Under the pieces are notes generated by a model. It saw only the letters and a list, made by a program, of their open reading frames with translations. It was not told the DNA's origin and made no database searches. Shown here piece after piece: positions 55,163-62,896 of a stretch of 64,000 nucleotides of DNA. The DNA is from Streptomyces violaceorubidus. GTDB lineage: Bacteria > Actinomycetota > Actinomycetes > Streptomycetales > Streptomycetaceae. The stretch lies in the NCBI RefSeq assembly GCF_000717995.1, contig NZ_JODM01000005.1:261770-325769 (forward strand), read 5' to 3'. Every line of letters begins with the position of its first letter. The stretch's first letter is position 1. Made by a program: the position numbers and the translations under genes.

Positions 55163-57274
55163 ATGGTCACCTCGGGGGCGGACACACCTCGCCAGGTCAC
55201 GCAGGTGCGCGAGCAGCTGCATGAGACGTTTGACGGGGTCATAGACGTCAGCGACATCGCCCACTTTCGAGGCGACAGCTACGAACAGCGTTTTCTCTCC
55301 CGCGCCCTTGCAGCCCTCGCGGTACGACGCGTGGCCAAGTGCAGCGTGGCCGAGGCGGCTCGGTTCGTCACGGACGGCATTGCGGACCAGGGAATGGACG
55401 CCATTGCTCCCCTGCCAGACAGCGGACGGGCTCTGCTCGTCCAGGCAAAGTGGAGCGACAAGGGCTCGGCGACCTTCGACGTGGGCGCCGCCAAGGCGAT
55501 GGTGGACGGTCTGAACCGCATCGAGAACGAGTTGTACGACCAGTTCAACCAGCGTGCCGGCGCGCTCGCCCTGCAGGCCAGGCCGTTCATCGTCAACGAG
55601 AGAACCACTCTGGTCGTCGCTCTGATGGGCACCGTGGAGCCATCTCCACCCGCACGCGAGGTTCTCGACAATGCTCTCGACGAGTTCAACAAACATGGCG
55701 CCCGCATGAGCGTCGAGGTGCTGTACGCCGCAGACTTCCATGATCAGATCCATGCGGATCTTCGGCCGGAGCCCATCTGCTTGGACGTACGCCTTGACGA
55801 CTGGTATCAGCAACAGGGACCACTGAAGGCCTATCAGGGGACGGTCTCCGCCGAGAGCGTCGCCGAGTGGTACGAGACGTACGGTACCGGTCTGTTCGAG
55901 CAGAATCTCCGGGCCCCGCTCGGACCCACCGTCACCAATGCGGAGATCGGTCTGACCCTTACCTCCGATCCGACCAGATTCTGGCACCTGAACAACGGCA
56001 TCACCATGATCTGCGACTCGCTCACGGCGAGGAACGACAGTGCCAGGGCACCGCAGAGCAAGCCGACCACTCTCACCGTGACGGGGGCGAGCATCGTCAA
56101 CGGCGCGCAGACGGTACGGGCTGTCGCCAGGGCCATGCACGAGGACGGTGAGGCCGCGGCCAACGCCACTGTGAGCATTAAGGTCATCAACACGCAGAAT
56201 GACCGGGAATTCGGTGTCCAGGTCTCGCAGGCGGCAAACCGGCAAAACGCTATCGAGCAGCGCGATCACATCGCGCTGGAACCGGTGCACCAGGCAATCA
56301 AGGCCAACCTGCGCGCCGAACTGCGCAAGCAGTACGTGATCAAGCGGGGCGAGCCGGTTGCCGCGCCCGAGACCGGTTGTTCACTGGACGAACTCGCTCT
56401 CGCACTCGCGTGCCTGTACCCGGATGCGGAACAGGCCGCCCGGGCCGCCAGTTCGACGGAGAACCTCTGGGAGCAGGGCCCCAAGGGCAGCCACACCCTG
56501 TTGTTCAAACGCGAACCCTCGCCGCAGAAGGTGTGGCGCTCCGTGCTCACGCTGCGCGCGGCACGGAGCGCGGTCTACGAACTGGGCAGTGGTCAGAACA
56601 GCCGCGAGGCCGCGACCACCGAGCATGGTGGCTTTCTCGTCACCCACCTGCTCTTTCAGCATCTCGGCGCCACGAGTATCGATGACCCCGACTTCGACTG
56701 GGACAGCGAGGTCCTGGAGAAGATTCCCGCCCTCGTGCCGGATTTGGTACGACGGCTGACGCACGAAATCGTGACTCGTTACGGGCCGCGTCCCCAGATC
56801 AGGACCGCCTTCCAGACCGCGGGGACGTGCCGGGAGCTCGCGAAGCATGTCCTCGGCGACCTGGCCGATGGCGTCGCCGTTCCCGCACCTCCCGTGAAGG
56901 AGCGCAAGCCGCGTCGTCCTAACACCGTGCCGCTCTTGGTCGACCGCCGTGTCATCAAGGACGGAGCGCCTCTCCGGTACGTGGCTCTAAACGAGCCCGA
57001 GCGCGACGCCATGGAGGAGTGGCTTGTCCAGGACGAGCGGCGGCGCCAGGCGACCTGGGTCAATCACCGGACCAAATCGATCCTGTGGGCGTACGACGAG
57101 AAGCAGTACTCGCCGTCCGGGCTGGTGTCGAAGATGTGGGCGGACGCCGACTGGGGCGACCGCCCGGTTGCCAATCAGGGAACGGCTCGCTGGTTCCAGT
57201 CGGACGGACTGAGCCTGTGGGATCTGGCTCAGCGCATCCACAGCGAAGAGGACGAGGCCGAGGACGAGGCCTGA
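55163..57274 (+). CDS. AIPR (abortive infection phage resistance) family protein
   Basis: 703 aa from ATG 55163 (GGGAGAG upstream). N-terminal region with DGIADQGMDAIAPL...ALLVQAKWSDKG, a PD-(D/E)xK-type nuclease core (Asp, then Q-x-K). The central AIPR domain has FWHLNNGITMICDSLTA and VTGASIVNGAQTVRAVARAM (the NNGIT and IVNGAQT signatures) with VSQAANRQNAIEQRDH. The C-terminal 250 residues are a family extension with an acidic end. AIPR proteins are linked to abortive infection against phage. Second gene of the island operon. Confidence 0.88.
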   Translation: MVTSGADTPRQVTQVREQLHETFDGVIDVSDIAHFRGDSYEQRFLSRALAALAVRRVAKCSVAEAARFVTDGIADQGMDAIAPLPDSGRALLVQAKWSDKGSATFDVGAAKAMVDGLNRIENELYDQFNQRAGALALQARPFIVNERTTLVVALMGTVEPSPPAREVLDNALDEFNKHGARMSVEVLYAADFHDQIHADLRPEPICLDVRLDDWYQQQGPLKAYQGTVSAESVAEWYETYGTGLFEQNLRAPLGPTVTNAEIGLTLTSDPTRFWHLNNGITMICDSLTARNDSARAPQSKPTTLTVTGASIVNGAQTVRAVARAMHEDGEAAANATVSIKVINTQNDREFGVQVSQAANRQNAIEQRDHIALEPVHQAIKANLRAELRKQYVIKRGEPVAAPETGCSLDELALALACLYPDAEQAARAASSTENLWEQGPKGSHTLLFKREPSPQKVWRSVLTLRAARSAVYELGSGQNSREAATTEHGGFLVTHLLFQHLGATSIDDPDFDWDSEVLEKIPALVPDLVRRLTHEIVTRYGPRPQIRTAFQTAGTCRELAKHVLGDLADGVAVPAPPVKERKPRRPNTVPLLVDRRVIKDGAPLRYVALNEPERDAMEEWLVQDERRRQATWVNHRTKSILWAYDEKQYSPSGLVSKMWADADWGDRPVANQGTARWFQSDGLSLWDLAQRIHSEEDEAEDEA

Positions 57275-57301
57275 CGGCGTGTACACCGCATCGGCAGGAC
57301 G

Positions 57302-58204
57302 TCAGTAGGGGCGCGGTCCCTCGGAGTCGCGCAGCCGGGCGAGGAGATCGGCGATCTCGCGGGTCTCCTCGTCGTCCTCGCCGAGGAGGACGCACATGTC
57401 CTCGTGGAGGGAGTCGTGGACGCCTTCGGCCTCGGTGCGGCGGCCCTCGGAGAAGAGGAGGAGGCCGATATTGCGGCGCAGGCCGAGAGCGGTCTCGGAG
57501 GCGTCTCCTGCCGCGTCGGACACTACTTCCAGGACCTCCTGGAACTCCTGCAGGGCGGCGGTGGCCTGGCCGAGGTTGGCCCGACAGTGGGCGGCGTGCC
57601 GACGGCACTCCAGCGCGCTTTCGCTGGACGCTCCCGAGGTACGGGCGTAGACGGTGGCCAGCGCGTCGAACTCCGGCAAGGTACGCCGGAAGTCCTCGCC
57701 GACCATGAGGACCGCCGCGCGCTGCCGCCGCAGACCGAGCACACGGGGGTTGTGCGCGCCGAGAGCGGTGGCCGCCGTGGCGATCACCGCCTTGAGGGCG
57801 TCCGCGGCCTGGGCGAAGCGTCCGCTTTCGGCGAGGTCCGCGGACCTGGCGTAGGCGTCCCGGATCGAGTCCCGGAGCGCGGTGTCGACGCGCGCCGGGA
57901 CCGGCACCGGAGCCGTCGGCTCGGGTGAGAGAGCGGGCGTCGTGGTCCGCCGCAAGGGTGCGTTCGGCTGCCGGTAGACCACCGTCGGGTCGGGAACCTT
58001 GGAAGGGGAGCCGCCGTGGGTGGGGGCCACGGGTTCGGCTGCCGATCCCGGTTGCGGCAGGTGCGGTGACAGACGCTCGTACACCGCGTACGCGTCGGCG
58101 GGACGCTGCTCGGGCACCTTGGCCAGCAGGTCGAGGGTCAGCACCTCCAGGTCCTCCGGCACCTCGGACCGCAAGGTGCGCAACGGCTTCGGCGGCACGT
58201 CCAT
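57302..58204 (-). CDS. TPR protein with a Ser/Thr kinase C-lobe tail
   Basis: 300 aa if read from ATG 58204. The N terminus MDVPPKPLRTLRSEVPEDLE, then VLTLDLLAKVPEQRPADAYAVYERLSPHL, equals the end of the catalytic domain of Streptomyces Ser/Thr kinases (the ...LLxKxPxxRP segment), and HFQLLHQH continues upstream in frame before homology stops at about 58235. A Pro-rich linker follows, then about four TPR-like helical pairs (RDAYARSADLAESGRFAQAADALKAVIATA, HCRANLGQATAALQEFQEVLEVV). Most of the kinase domain, including all ATP-binding motifs, is missing, so this is probably a truncated gene. Confidence 0.6.
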   Translation of the reverse strand: MDVPPKPLRTLRSEVPEDLEVLTLDLLAKVPEQRPADAYAVYERLSPHLPQPGSAAEPVAPTHGGSPSKVPDPTVVYRQPNAPLRRTTTPALSPEPTAPVPVPARVDTALRDSIRDAYARSADLAESGRFAQAADALKAVIATAATALGAHNPRVLGLRRQRAAVLMVGEDFRRTLPEFDALATVYARTSGASSESALECRRHAAHCRANLGQATAALQEFQEVLEVVSDAAGDASETALGLRRNIGLLLFSEGRRTEAEGVHDSLHEDMCVLLGEDDEETREIADLLARLRDSEGPRPY

Positions 58205-58912
58205 GTGCTGGTGCAGGAGCTGGAAGTGAGTTTCGTGATCCGCAGGTTGGACCCCGCCCAGATCCGCGACCTGGTTGCCCATACGCCTGGCGGTGGACGG
58301 ACCGATATCACCCTCGTGCCCGGCGGCACTCCGGTCTGGAGCCTGGGTGTCCAGGAGCACGCGCAGATCGTCCGTCGGCTGGGTGGCCGGCTGGACGGGA
58401 TGCGGCTCACGATCGGACAGGACAACCGTACGAAGATCTCCAGCGTCGAGGGCGGTACCGGGCTGCGGATGCGGCTCGGCGTCGACGCCGCGGACCTGGT
58501 CGCGGACATCCGGGCCATCGCCGGTGTTCTCCGGGACGAGACCCCGAGCCCGGCACTGGAATTCGTCGAGCACAGCGTCCCGGTCAAGGACGACGACCTC
58601 GCCACGCGGCTTGAGGAGCGGCTCGACGACATGCTCGGTGAGCAGCCGGATGGACGGGTTCGCTCGCGAGGTGGCCATGGCCCGGTCCGGTGGGGGCTGA
58701 CGGAAGGCTTCCGGCCTTCGAAGGTCACTTTCGCGATCCTGCTGAAGAACGGAACCGACCTCACCGCCGACACGCTCTCCCCGTTTTCGCAGGTCACCCT
58801 CGTACAGACGACCAAGCTCCTTGAGGCGTGGGGCGTCGCGGTCGAGGTCACCGGGATCCAGGCCGAGACGGCGACTCCGGGCCGGGCGGGCATCCGTCAC
58901 CTGGCCGCGTAG
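58205..58912 (+). CDS. DUF6119/TIGR04141-like C-terminal fragment
   Basis: 235 aa from GTG 58205, abutting the start of the truncated kinase gene on the other strand; no ribosome site. FVIRRLDPAQIRDLVAHTPG, SVEGGTGLRMRLGVDAADLV and the end PSKVTFAILLKNGTDLTADT then LSPFSQVTLVQTTKLLEAWG recall the last part of sporadically distributed DUF6119 (TIGR04141) proteins, whose N-terminal 250 residues are absent here. Such proteins are found in defence and mobile regions. Probably a fragment left by the same rearrangement that cut the kinase. Confidence 0.45.
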   Translation: MLVQELEVSFVIRRLDPAQIRDLVAHTPGGGRTDITLVPGGTPVWSLGVQEHAQIVRRLGGRLDGMRLTIGQDNRTKISSVEGGTGLRMRLGVDAADLVADIRAIAGVLRDETPSPALEFVEHSVPVKDDDLATRLEERLDDMLGEQPDGRVRSRGGHGPVRWGLTEGFRPSKVTFAILLKNGTDLTADTLSPFSQVTLVQTTKLLEAWGVAVEVTGIQAETATPGRAGIRHLAA

Positions 58913-59261
58913 TGGGCCCGTCTGACACGTCCATGGGTAACTAAGATCACCCGCACGAGTCACTCATCCCCTGGGGGATCACCTCGTGTCAATGCTCCTG
59001 CCGAGGCTCCGCTCGAGTTGATGGGCTCGCGGTCTACGTGGCCACCGTCGGGTTCGCTGCAGTATGCGAAGGTGGCCGAAACCGAAGTCGAGCAGCAGAC
59101 AACGGCTGACGGGTCCGAAGCGCAACTCCGCGACAACCAGACAGAGGAGACCGTGCAGGGCGTTCTCGGCGCGCCGCCTTTCTGGGAACCGGCGCACTCC
59201 ATTTCGGCCTGACACGTGCCAGACAATAGGCGCCGCGCCTGCCGGTCGGGACACAGAGGTG
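58913..59261. other. Island stretch without a convincing gene
   Basis: 349 bases between the convergent DUF6119-like and Fic genes. A 64-codon plus-strand frame (59018-59212) is open but has no ribosome site and no coding pattern. No strong hairpin seen. Confidence 0.4.
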
Positions 59262-59834
59262 TCACCCCGTGTTGGTGATGAGCTCGTCGAGTACCTGCTC
59301 CAACAGGCTGTTGTCACCGAGGAAGCTCTTCACCGAGGCGTCCTCGTTGCGCTCGGGGTCCATGCCTGACCAGTTCAGGTCATATCCCGCATCGGTGCTG
59401 AGCTGGGCCAGGAACGCCCGCTGGGCGCGGCCGTTGCCCTCACGGAACGGGTGGAGGACGTTCATGTCGCCGTACAGCTGGGCCAGTCGGACGACGATTT
59501 CCTGCCGGGGGAGATCCCGCAGATGACCGGAGGAGGCGAGACGGCCGAAGACCTCTCCGGCGTAGGACACCAGGTTTCTCGCCGGGCAGAACGGTGTGCG
59601 CTTGGCGATGTTTACGGTGCGTAACTCGCCTGCCCACGGATAGATGTCGCCGAAGATTGCAGCATGGAACGCCTGGAGATGGCCGAGGTCGTACGCGCCG
59701 GGCAGGGGGCGTTCGGCGAGCATGATAAGGCGCGCCCGGGTGATGTCCGCCTCCGCTGCATCGAGCAGCTGATGGTCGGTGATGCCGAGCTTGTTGCGCA
59801 GCACGCCGTTGGGCATGGCGTAAGGATCGTTCAC
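59262..59834 (-). CDS. Fic family protein (AMP-transferase toxin)
   Basis: 190 aa, GTG overlapping the antitoxin stop (GTGA). Fic core: AFHAAIFGDIYPWAGELRTVNIAKRTPFCPARNL, then the catalytic HPFREGNGRAQRAFL (HPFxxGNGR with His128) and LNWSGMDP. It has no own inhibitory helix at either end, so it is a class I Fic enzyme inhibited by a separate antitoxin. It transfers AMP to a hydroxyl on a target protein such as gyrase in related systems. Second gene of the pair. Confidence 0.93.
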   Translation of the reverse strand: MNDPYAMPNGVLRNKLGITDHQLLDAAEADITRARLIMLAERPLPGAYDLGHLQAFHAAIFGDIYPWAGELRTVNIAKRTPFCPARNLVSYAGEVFGRLASSGHLRDLPRQEIVVRLAQLYGDMNVLHPFREGNGRAQRAFLAQLSTDAGYDLNWSGMDPERNEDASVKSFLGDNSLLEQVLDELITNTG

Positions 59835-60181
59835 CCTGCCCGCCGCTCCGAAGTCTGTCCGTGGCGGGCCACCGCGCGGGCGACAAGGGTGTCCGCGTCG
59901 AGGTCGCCCTTTACGTACGCCTCGGTGTCGCGGTCGGATGCCTCGGAGGCATGGAGCCCCTCGGCCTCGATGGAGCCGGTAGCTGAGGCGACGGCCGCCC
60001 GCCGTGCGGCTCGGCCGGTTAGTGCCTCGAAGGCCTCGACGGACAGAAGGACTCCCTGAGGCTTGCGGTGGGCGCCGATCAGGACCGGGTCGGCATCCGC
60101 GCCGGACTCCGATAGGTCGGTCAGGATCCGCGACAGTCTGGCGCGGGCGTCGCTGACGGTCACGACCTCGGGGATCTCCAT
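59831..60181 (-). CDS. Antitoxin: Phd/YefM-like N terminus with VbhA-like inhibitor
   Basis: 116 aa, ATG 60181. Residues about 5-60 (VVTVSDARARLSRILTDLSE, ADPVLIGAHRKPQGVLLSVEAFEAL) match Phd/YefM antitoxin DNA-binding domains. Residues 68-105 (TGSIEAEGLHASEASDRDTEAYVKGDLDAD, in two parts) hold the S-x-x-x-E-G inhibitory motif (Ser70, Glu74, Gly75) that blocks the ATP site of Fic toxins, followed by the antitoxin_VbhA helix pair. One protein thus does both repression and toxin inhibition. Translationally coupled to the Fic gene. Confidence 0.88.
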   Translation of the reverse strand: MEIPEVVTVSDARARLSRILTDLSESGADADPVLIGAHRKPQGVLLSVEAFEALTGRAARRAAVASATGSIEAEGLHASEASDRDTEAYVKGDLDADTLVARAVARHGQTSERRAG

Positions 60182-60189
60182 ACTGTCAC

Positions 60190-60235
60190 CGTACCCCTAT
60201 AGAGTCTTGATTTTGTACAAATTCTAGTACGGATT
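60190..60235 (-). promoter_or_regulatory. AT-rich promoter with GTAC dyads for the Fic pair
   Basis: TTGTACAA (60213-60220) and GTAC at 60191 and 60227 lie in the most AT-rich 50 bases of the region, directly before the antitoxin ATG. A CTATAG -10-like box is at 60197-60202. Likely the autoregulated promoter. Confidence 0.5.
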
Positions 60236-60379
60236 CTGATGGGATGTCGCCATACCCGCCCGCCGTCCCGGCGTGCCTCCGCATTCGGTGAACAAGGTGC
60301 CGCAGACCTTCCGCCCCAGAGCTCGTACGACGTACGCGCCGGCCGTAACACGGTCCTGGAGTACGGAGCCTTCGGTCAG

Positions 60380-60760
60380 CATCTGCAGGTGTGCGCGGCC
60401 ATGGGCGACATCGACGGCTGCGCCCGGGTCCTCGACGAAGCCCAGAAGGTGCACTCCCTCGACGGCCACTCCCGCAACGGCCGCTGGTTCCGCTTCGACG
60501 GTTCCCGCCTCGCCGAGGAACGGAGGCTTGCTATCTCCAGCTCGGCCGTCCCGACCTCGCGGAAGACGCCCTCACCGTAGCCCTCGCCCAACCGCTGTCC
60601 CTGCCGCGTCGCGCAGCCGTATTAAGCGATCTTGCCGTCCTCGGGGCCCATCGGGGTGACGTAGATCAGGTCGTGCAGTACGCGGAGACGGTGCTTGTTC
60701 TGGCCGGCCGGCTGAACTCGGCATTCATCGGCAAGAAGCTGGACGGACGACCTGGCAGCA
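60380..60760 (+). pseudogene. Frameshifted C-terminal remnant of an HTH/TPR regulator
   Basis: Frame 1 reads LQVCAAMGDIDGCARVLDEA then RNGRWFRFDGSRLAEERR. After one missing base near 60527 the second frame continues CYLQLGRPDLAEDALTVALA then LPRRAAVLSDLAVLGAHRGD and VDQVVQYAETVLVLAGR, ending near GKKLDG. This is the standard C-terminal half of large Streptomyces XRE/TPR regulators. The N-terminal HTH half is missing, so the gene is dead. Confidence 0.75.
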
Positions 60761-60936
60761 GGAGACGGACTCGGCCATCTTCGAGTGCATTGAGCAGACC
60801 GTCTGAACTCCGAAAACGACGAAGCCTCCGTCCGGACCGCTCCGGCGCGGGGGCGCCTTCTTACGTAGCCATCGAGGTAGCCACGGAAGCGCCCACCCTG
60901 AACGTTTGCGCAGGTCATCGCGTTGCGATGATTCTC

Positions 60937-60966
60937 CCCGGCGTACAGCCCGACTCGTCTGCCGCC
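60937..60966 (+). repeat. Right copy of the 30-bp direct repeat (putative att site)
   Basis: Identical to 53285-53314 over 30 bases; similarity stops abruptly on both sides (TCTC before, CCCCCCGGG after). It is a displaced 3' end of rnpB with no rnpB body in front of it. Confidence 0.9.
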
Positions 60967-61002
60967 CCCCCCGGGCAGGGGCAGGGGTGGCGCCCAGCCG
61001 GT

Positions 61003-61653
61003 TCAGTCCTTGCGGCCCGTCGCGGCGACGGTGATGCCCAGGCCGATCATCGTCAGCCCGCCGAGCCCGCCGACCAGGGAGAGCCGCCGGGGTGAGCGGG
61101 CGAACCAGTCCCGTCCGGTCGCCGCGGCCAGGCCCCACACGCTGTCGCAGGCCACCGCGATGAGGTTGAAGACCGCGCCCAGCAACAGCATCTGGACCGC
61201 CACGTGCCCCTGGGCGCGGTCCACGAACTGGGGGAGCACGGCGGCGAAGAACACCATCGTCTTGGGGTTGGCCACGCCGACCGCGAACCCCTCCCACAGG
61301 GTGCGCAGACCGCCTCCGCGCGCGCTCCCGTCCGCGGTGACCGCGGTGACCGCGGACTGCGACGAGCCGCGCTTCCGCCAGGCCCGTACGCCCAGGTGCA
61401 CCAGGTAGGCCGCGCCGACGAGCTTCAGCGCCGTGAAGACGAGGACCGAGCGCTCCACGACCGACCCGACGCCGAGCGCCACCGCCACGACGAGCACACA
61501 GGCGCCCGCCGTGTTCCCCACGACCGTGGTCAGCGCCGCCCGGCGCCCCTGGGCCAGCGCCCGTCCGATCACGAACAGCACGCTGGGCCCGGGGATCACG
61601 ATCAGCAGGAACGACATCGCCGCGAAGGCGAGCAAGCGCTCGGAGGACACCAT
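61003..61653 (-). CDS. LysE family exporter
   Basis: 216 aa, ATG start. LysE/RhtB features: LLAFAAMSFLLIVIPGPSVLFVIGRAL (helix 1 with PGP), GRRAALTTVVGNTAGACV, LKLVGAAYLVHLGVRAWR, GFAVGVANPKTMVFFAAVLPQFVD (NPK motif) and a final helix. Exports amino acids or their derivatives. First gene of the original chromosome right of the island. Confidence 0.92.
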   Translation of the reverse strand: MVSSERLLAFAAMSFLLIVIPGPSVLFVIGRALAQGRRAALTTVVGNTAGACVLVVAVALGVGSVVERSVLVFTALKLVGAAYLVHLGVRAWRKRGSSQSAVTAVTADGSARGGGLRTLWEGFAVGVANPKTMVFFAAVLPQFVDRAQGHVAVQMLLLGAVFNLIAVACDSVWGLAAATGRDWFARSPRRLSLVGGLGGLTMIGLGITVAATGRKD

Positions 61654-61720
61654 GGCCTCATCGAAGCACGGCCGGGTGCCGGGCTTCAGCCCTTTTCCGT
61701 GGGCCTCGCGCCACCCGGCC

Positions 61721-61771
61721 CCGCCCTCATCCGAACCCCGCCCTCACCCGAACCCCGCCCTCACCCGAACC
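61721..61771. repeat. Three 17-bp direct repeats at the oxidoreductase stop
   Basis: CCGCCCTCAYCCGAACC occurs three times in a row (61721, 61738, 61755). The third copy contains the stop codon and last codons of the oxidoreductase gene, so the array arose by duplicating the gene's 3' edge outward. Confidence 0.8.
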
Positions 61772-62810
61772 CCGGCATCACCCGCTCCGCGATCAGCCGC
61801 AGCTGCGTGTCCACGTCCGCCGCGCCCTCCAGGTCCCGGCCCGTGAAGGTCTTCACCAGGGTGCGGTCGGTGATGGCGCAGATCATGTGGTTGACGCCGC
61901 TGGGCGCGATGTCCCGTTCGATCTTCTCCCGGCACTCCTCGGGCGTGCCCGCGACCGAGAGGCGGTCGGCGATCTCCGGCGGCGTGAGTTCGATACCGCG
62001 GGCCAGGTCGCCGGCGGCGATCGCGTCGATGACCGGCTTCAGGTCGGCCGGGTCGACGCCGTTGCGGCGCAGTTGCTCCTCCGGCATCGAGGAGGCGTAG
62101 ATGCCGACCATGCTGCGCGCCGCCTCCTTGGCGAGAGCCGAGTCGGGGCCGGTGGCGAAGACCACCCAGGCACCGATGTCCAGCGCGCGCCAGTCCTTGC
62201 CGGCCCGTTCCGCGCCCGCCCTGATGTGCCGCACCGCGTAGTCGTAGGCCTCGCGGGTGTAGCTCAGGGCGTGGTGGCAGCCGTCCGACAACTCCCCGGC
62301 CGCTTCGAAGGACCTGGGTCCGCGCATCGCGCCGAGCTTCAGCGGCAGCCGGTCCTGGACGGGCCGGGCGAAGGTGAACAGGCCGTCGTAGGAGAAGAAC
62401 TCGCCCTCGTAGGTGAGGGCGCCCTCGTCGAGGAAGGTGCGCATCACGTGCAGGGCTTCCTTGACCCGGGTCAGCGGCCTGGTGCGGGCCCAGTCGATGC
62501 GGTACTGGGCCAGGAGACCGAAGTTGCCGCTGGACAGGACGCCTTCGGCGCGGCCGCCGGAGAGTTCGTCGAGGGTGGCGAGGGCCTGGGCGATCAGCGT
62601 CGGCTCGCGCAGCGTCACGGGGGAGACGCTCGGGCCGAGCCGGATGCGGCTGGTGCGGCCGGCCGCGGCGGCGAAGAGGAGCCAGAGGTCCTTGTGCCAG
62701 GTCTCGTCGGCGGCGTAACAGGCGTGGAAGCCGAGTTCGTCGGCGAGGCGGATGGACTCCAGGGACTCGGCGAGCGGGTAGTCGGGGAGCATCGCGTAGC
62801 TGAACTTCAC
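61761..62810 (-). CDS. LLM-class flavin/F420-dependent oxidoreductase
   Basis: 349 aa from GTG 62810 (GGAGG 9 bases upstream; the open frame further upstream lacks a site). Luciferase-like TIM barrel: VKFSYAMLPDYPLAESLESIRLADELGFHACYAADETWHKDLW, RIRLGPSVSPVTLREPTLIAQALATLDELSGGRAEGVLSSG, and the C-terminal VNHMICAITDRTLVKTFTG. Closest in style to methylene-tetrahydromethanopterin-reductase-like F420 enzymes. Substrate unknown. Confidence 0.9.
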   Translation of the reverse strand: MKFSYAMLPDYPLAESLESIRLADELGFHACYAADETWHKDLWLLFAAAAGRTSRIRLGPSVSPVTLREPTLIAQALATLDELSGGRAEGVLSSGNFGLLAQYRIDWARTRPLTRVKEALHVMRTFLDEGALTYEGEFFSYDGLFTFARPVQDRLPLKLGAMRGPRSFEAAGELSDGCHHALSYTREAYDYAVRHIRAGAERAGKDWRALDIGAWVVFATGPDSALAKEAARSMVGIYASSMPEEQLRRNGVDPADLKPVIDAIAAGDLARGIELTPPEIADRLSVAGTPEECREKIERDIAPSGVNHMICAITDRTLVKTFTGRDLEGAADVDTQLRLIAERVMPGFG

Positions 62811-62896
62811 GAGCGCCAACCTCCGGTGTGGGGAACGGTGCTCTGCCCCTACCGAGGATGTGAGGCCGCGCTGCGGCTGTCCAGAGAGGGGGGCTT

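Larger units (their letters stand above)
53315..60966. mobile_element. 7.65-kb genomic island at the rnpB 3' end
   Basis: Bounded by the 30-bp direct repeats. It contains a novel gene plus AIPR gene, kinase/TPR and DUF6119-like pieces, a Fic-antitoxin pair and a frameshifted regulator remnant. Third-codon GC is visibly weaker than in flanking genes (for example codons such as GTT, ACT, AAA, TTA in the first two genes). No integrase, excisionase or replication gene is recognisable, so it is probably a defective integrative element or a cassette mobilised by another one. Confidence 0.75.

Noticed and set aside
59018..59212. 64-codon frame between the DUF6119-like and Fic genes
   Set aside because: No ribosome site, no homology remembered, composition not coding-like.
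60780..60880. Hairpin-like GC-rich segment as a small RNA
   Set aside because: No promoter or terminator pattern and no conserved RNA motif could be recognised.
53315..60966. A search for an integrase, excisionase or transposase in the island
   Set aside because: None of the frames shows tyrosine or serine recombinase motifs; the mobile-element call rests only on the direct repeats and gene content.
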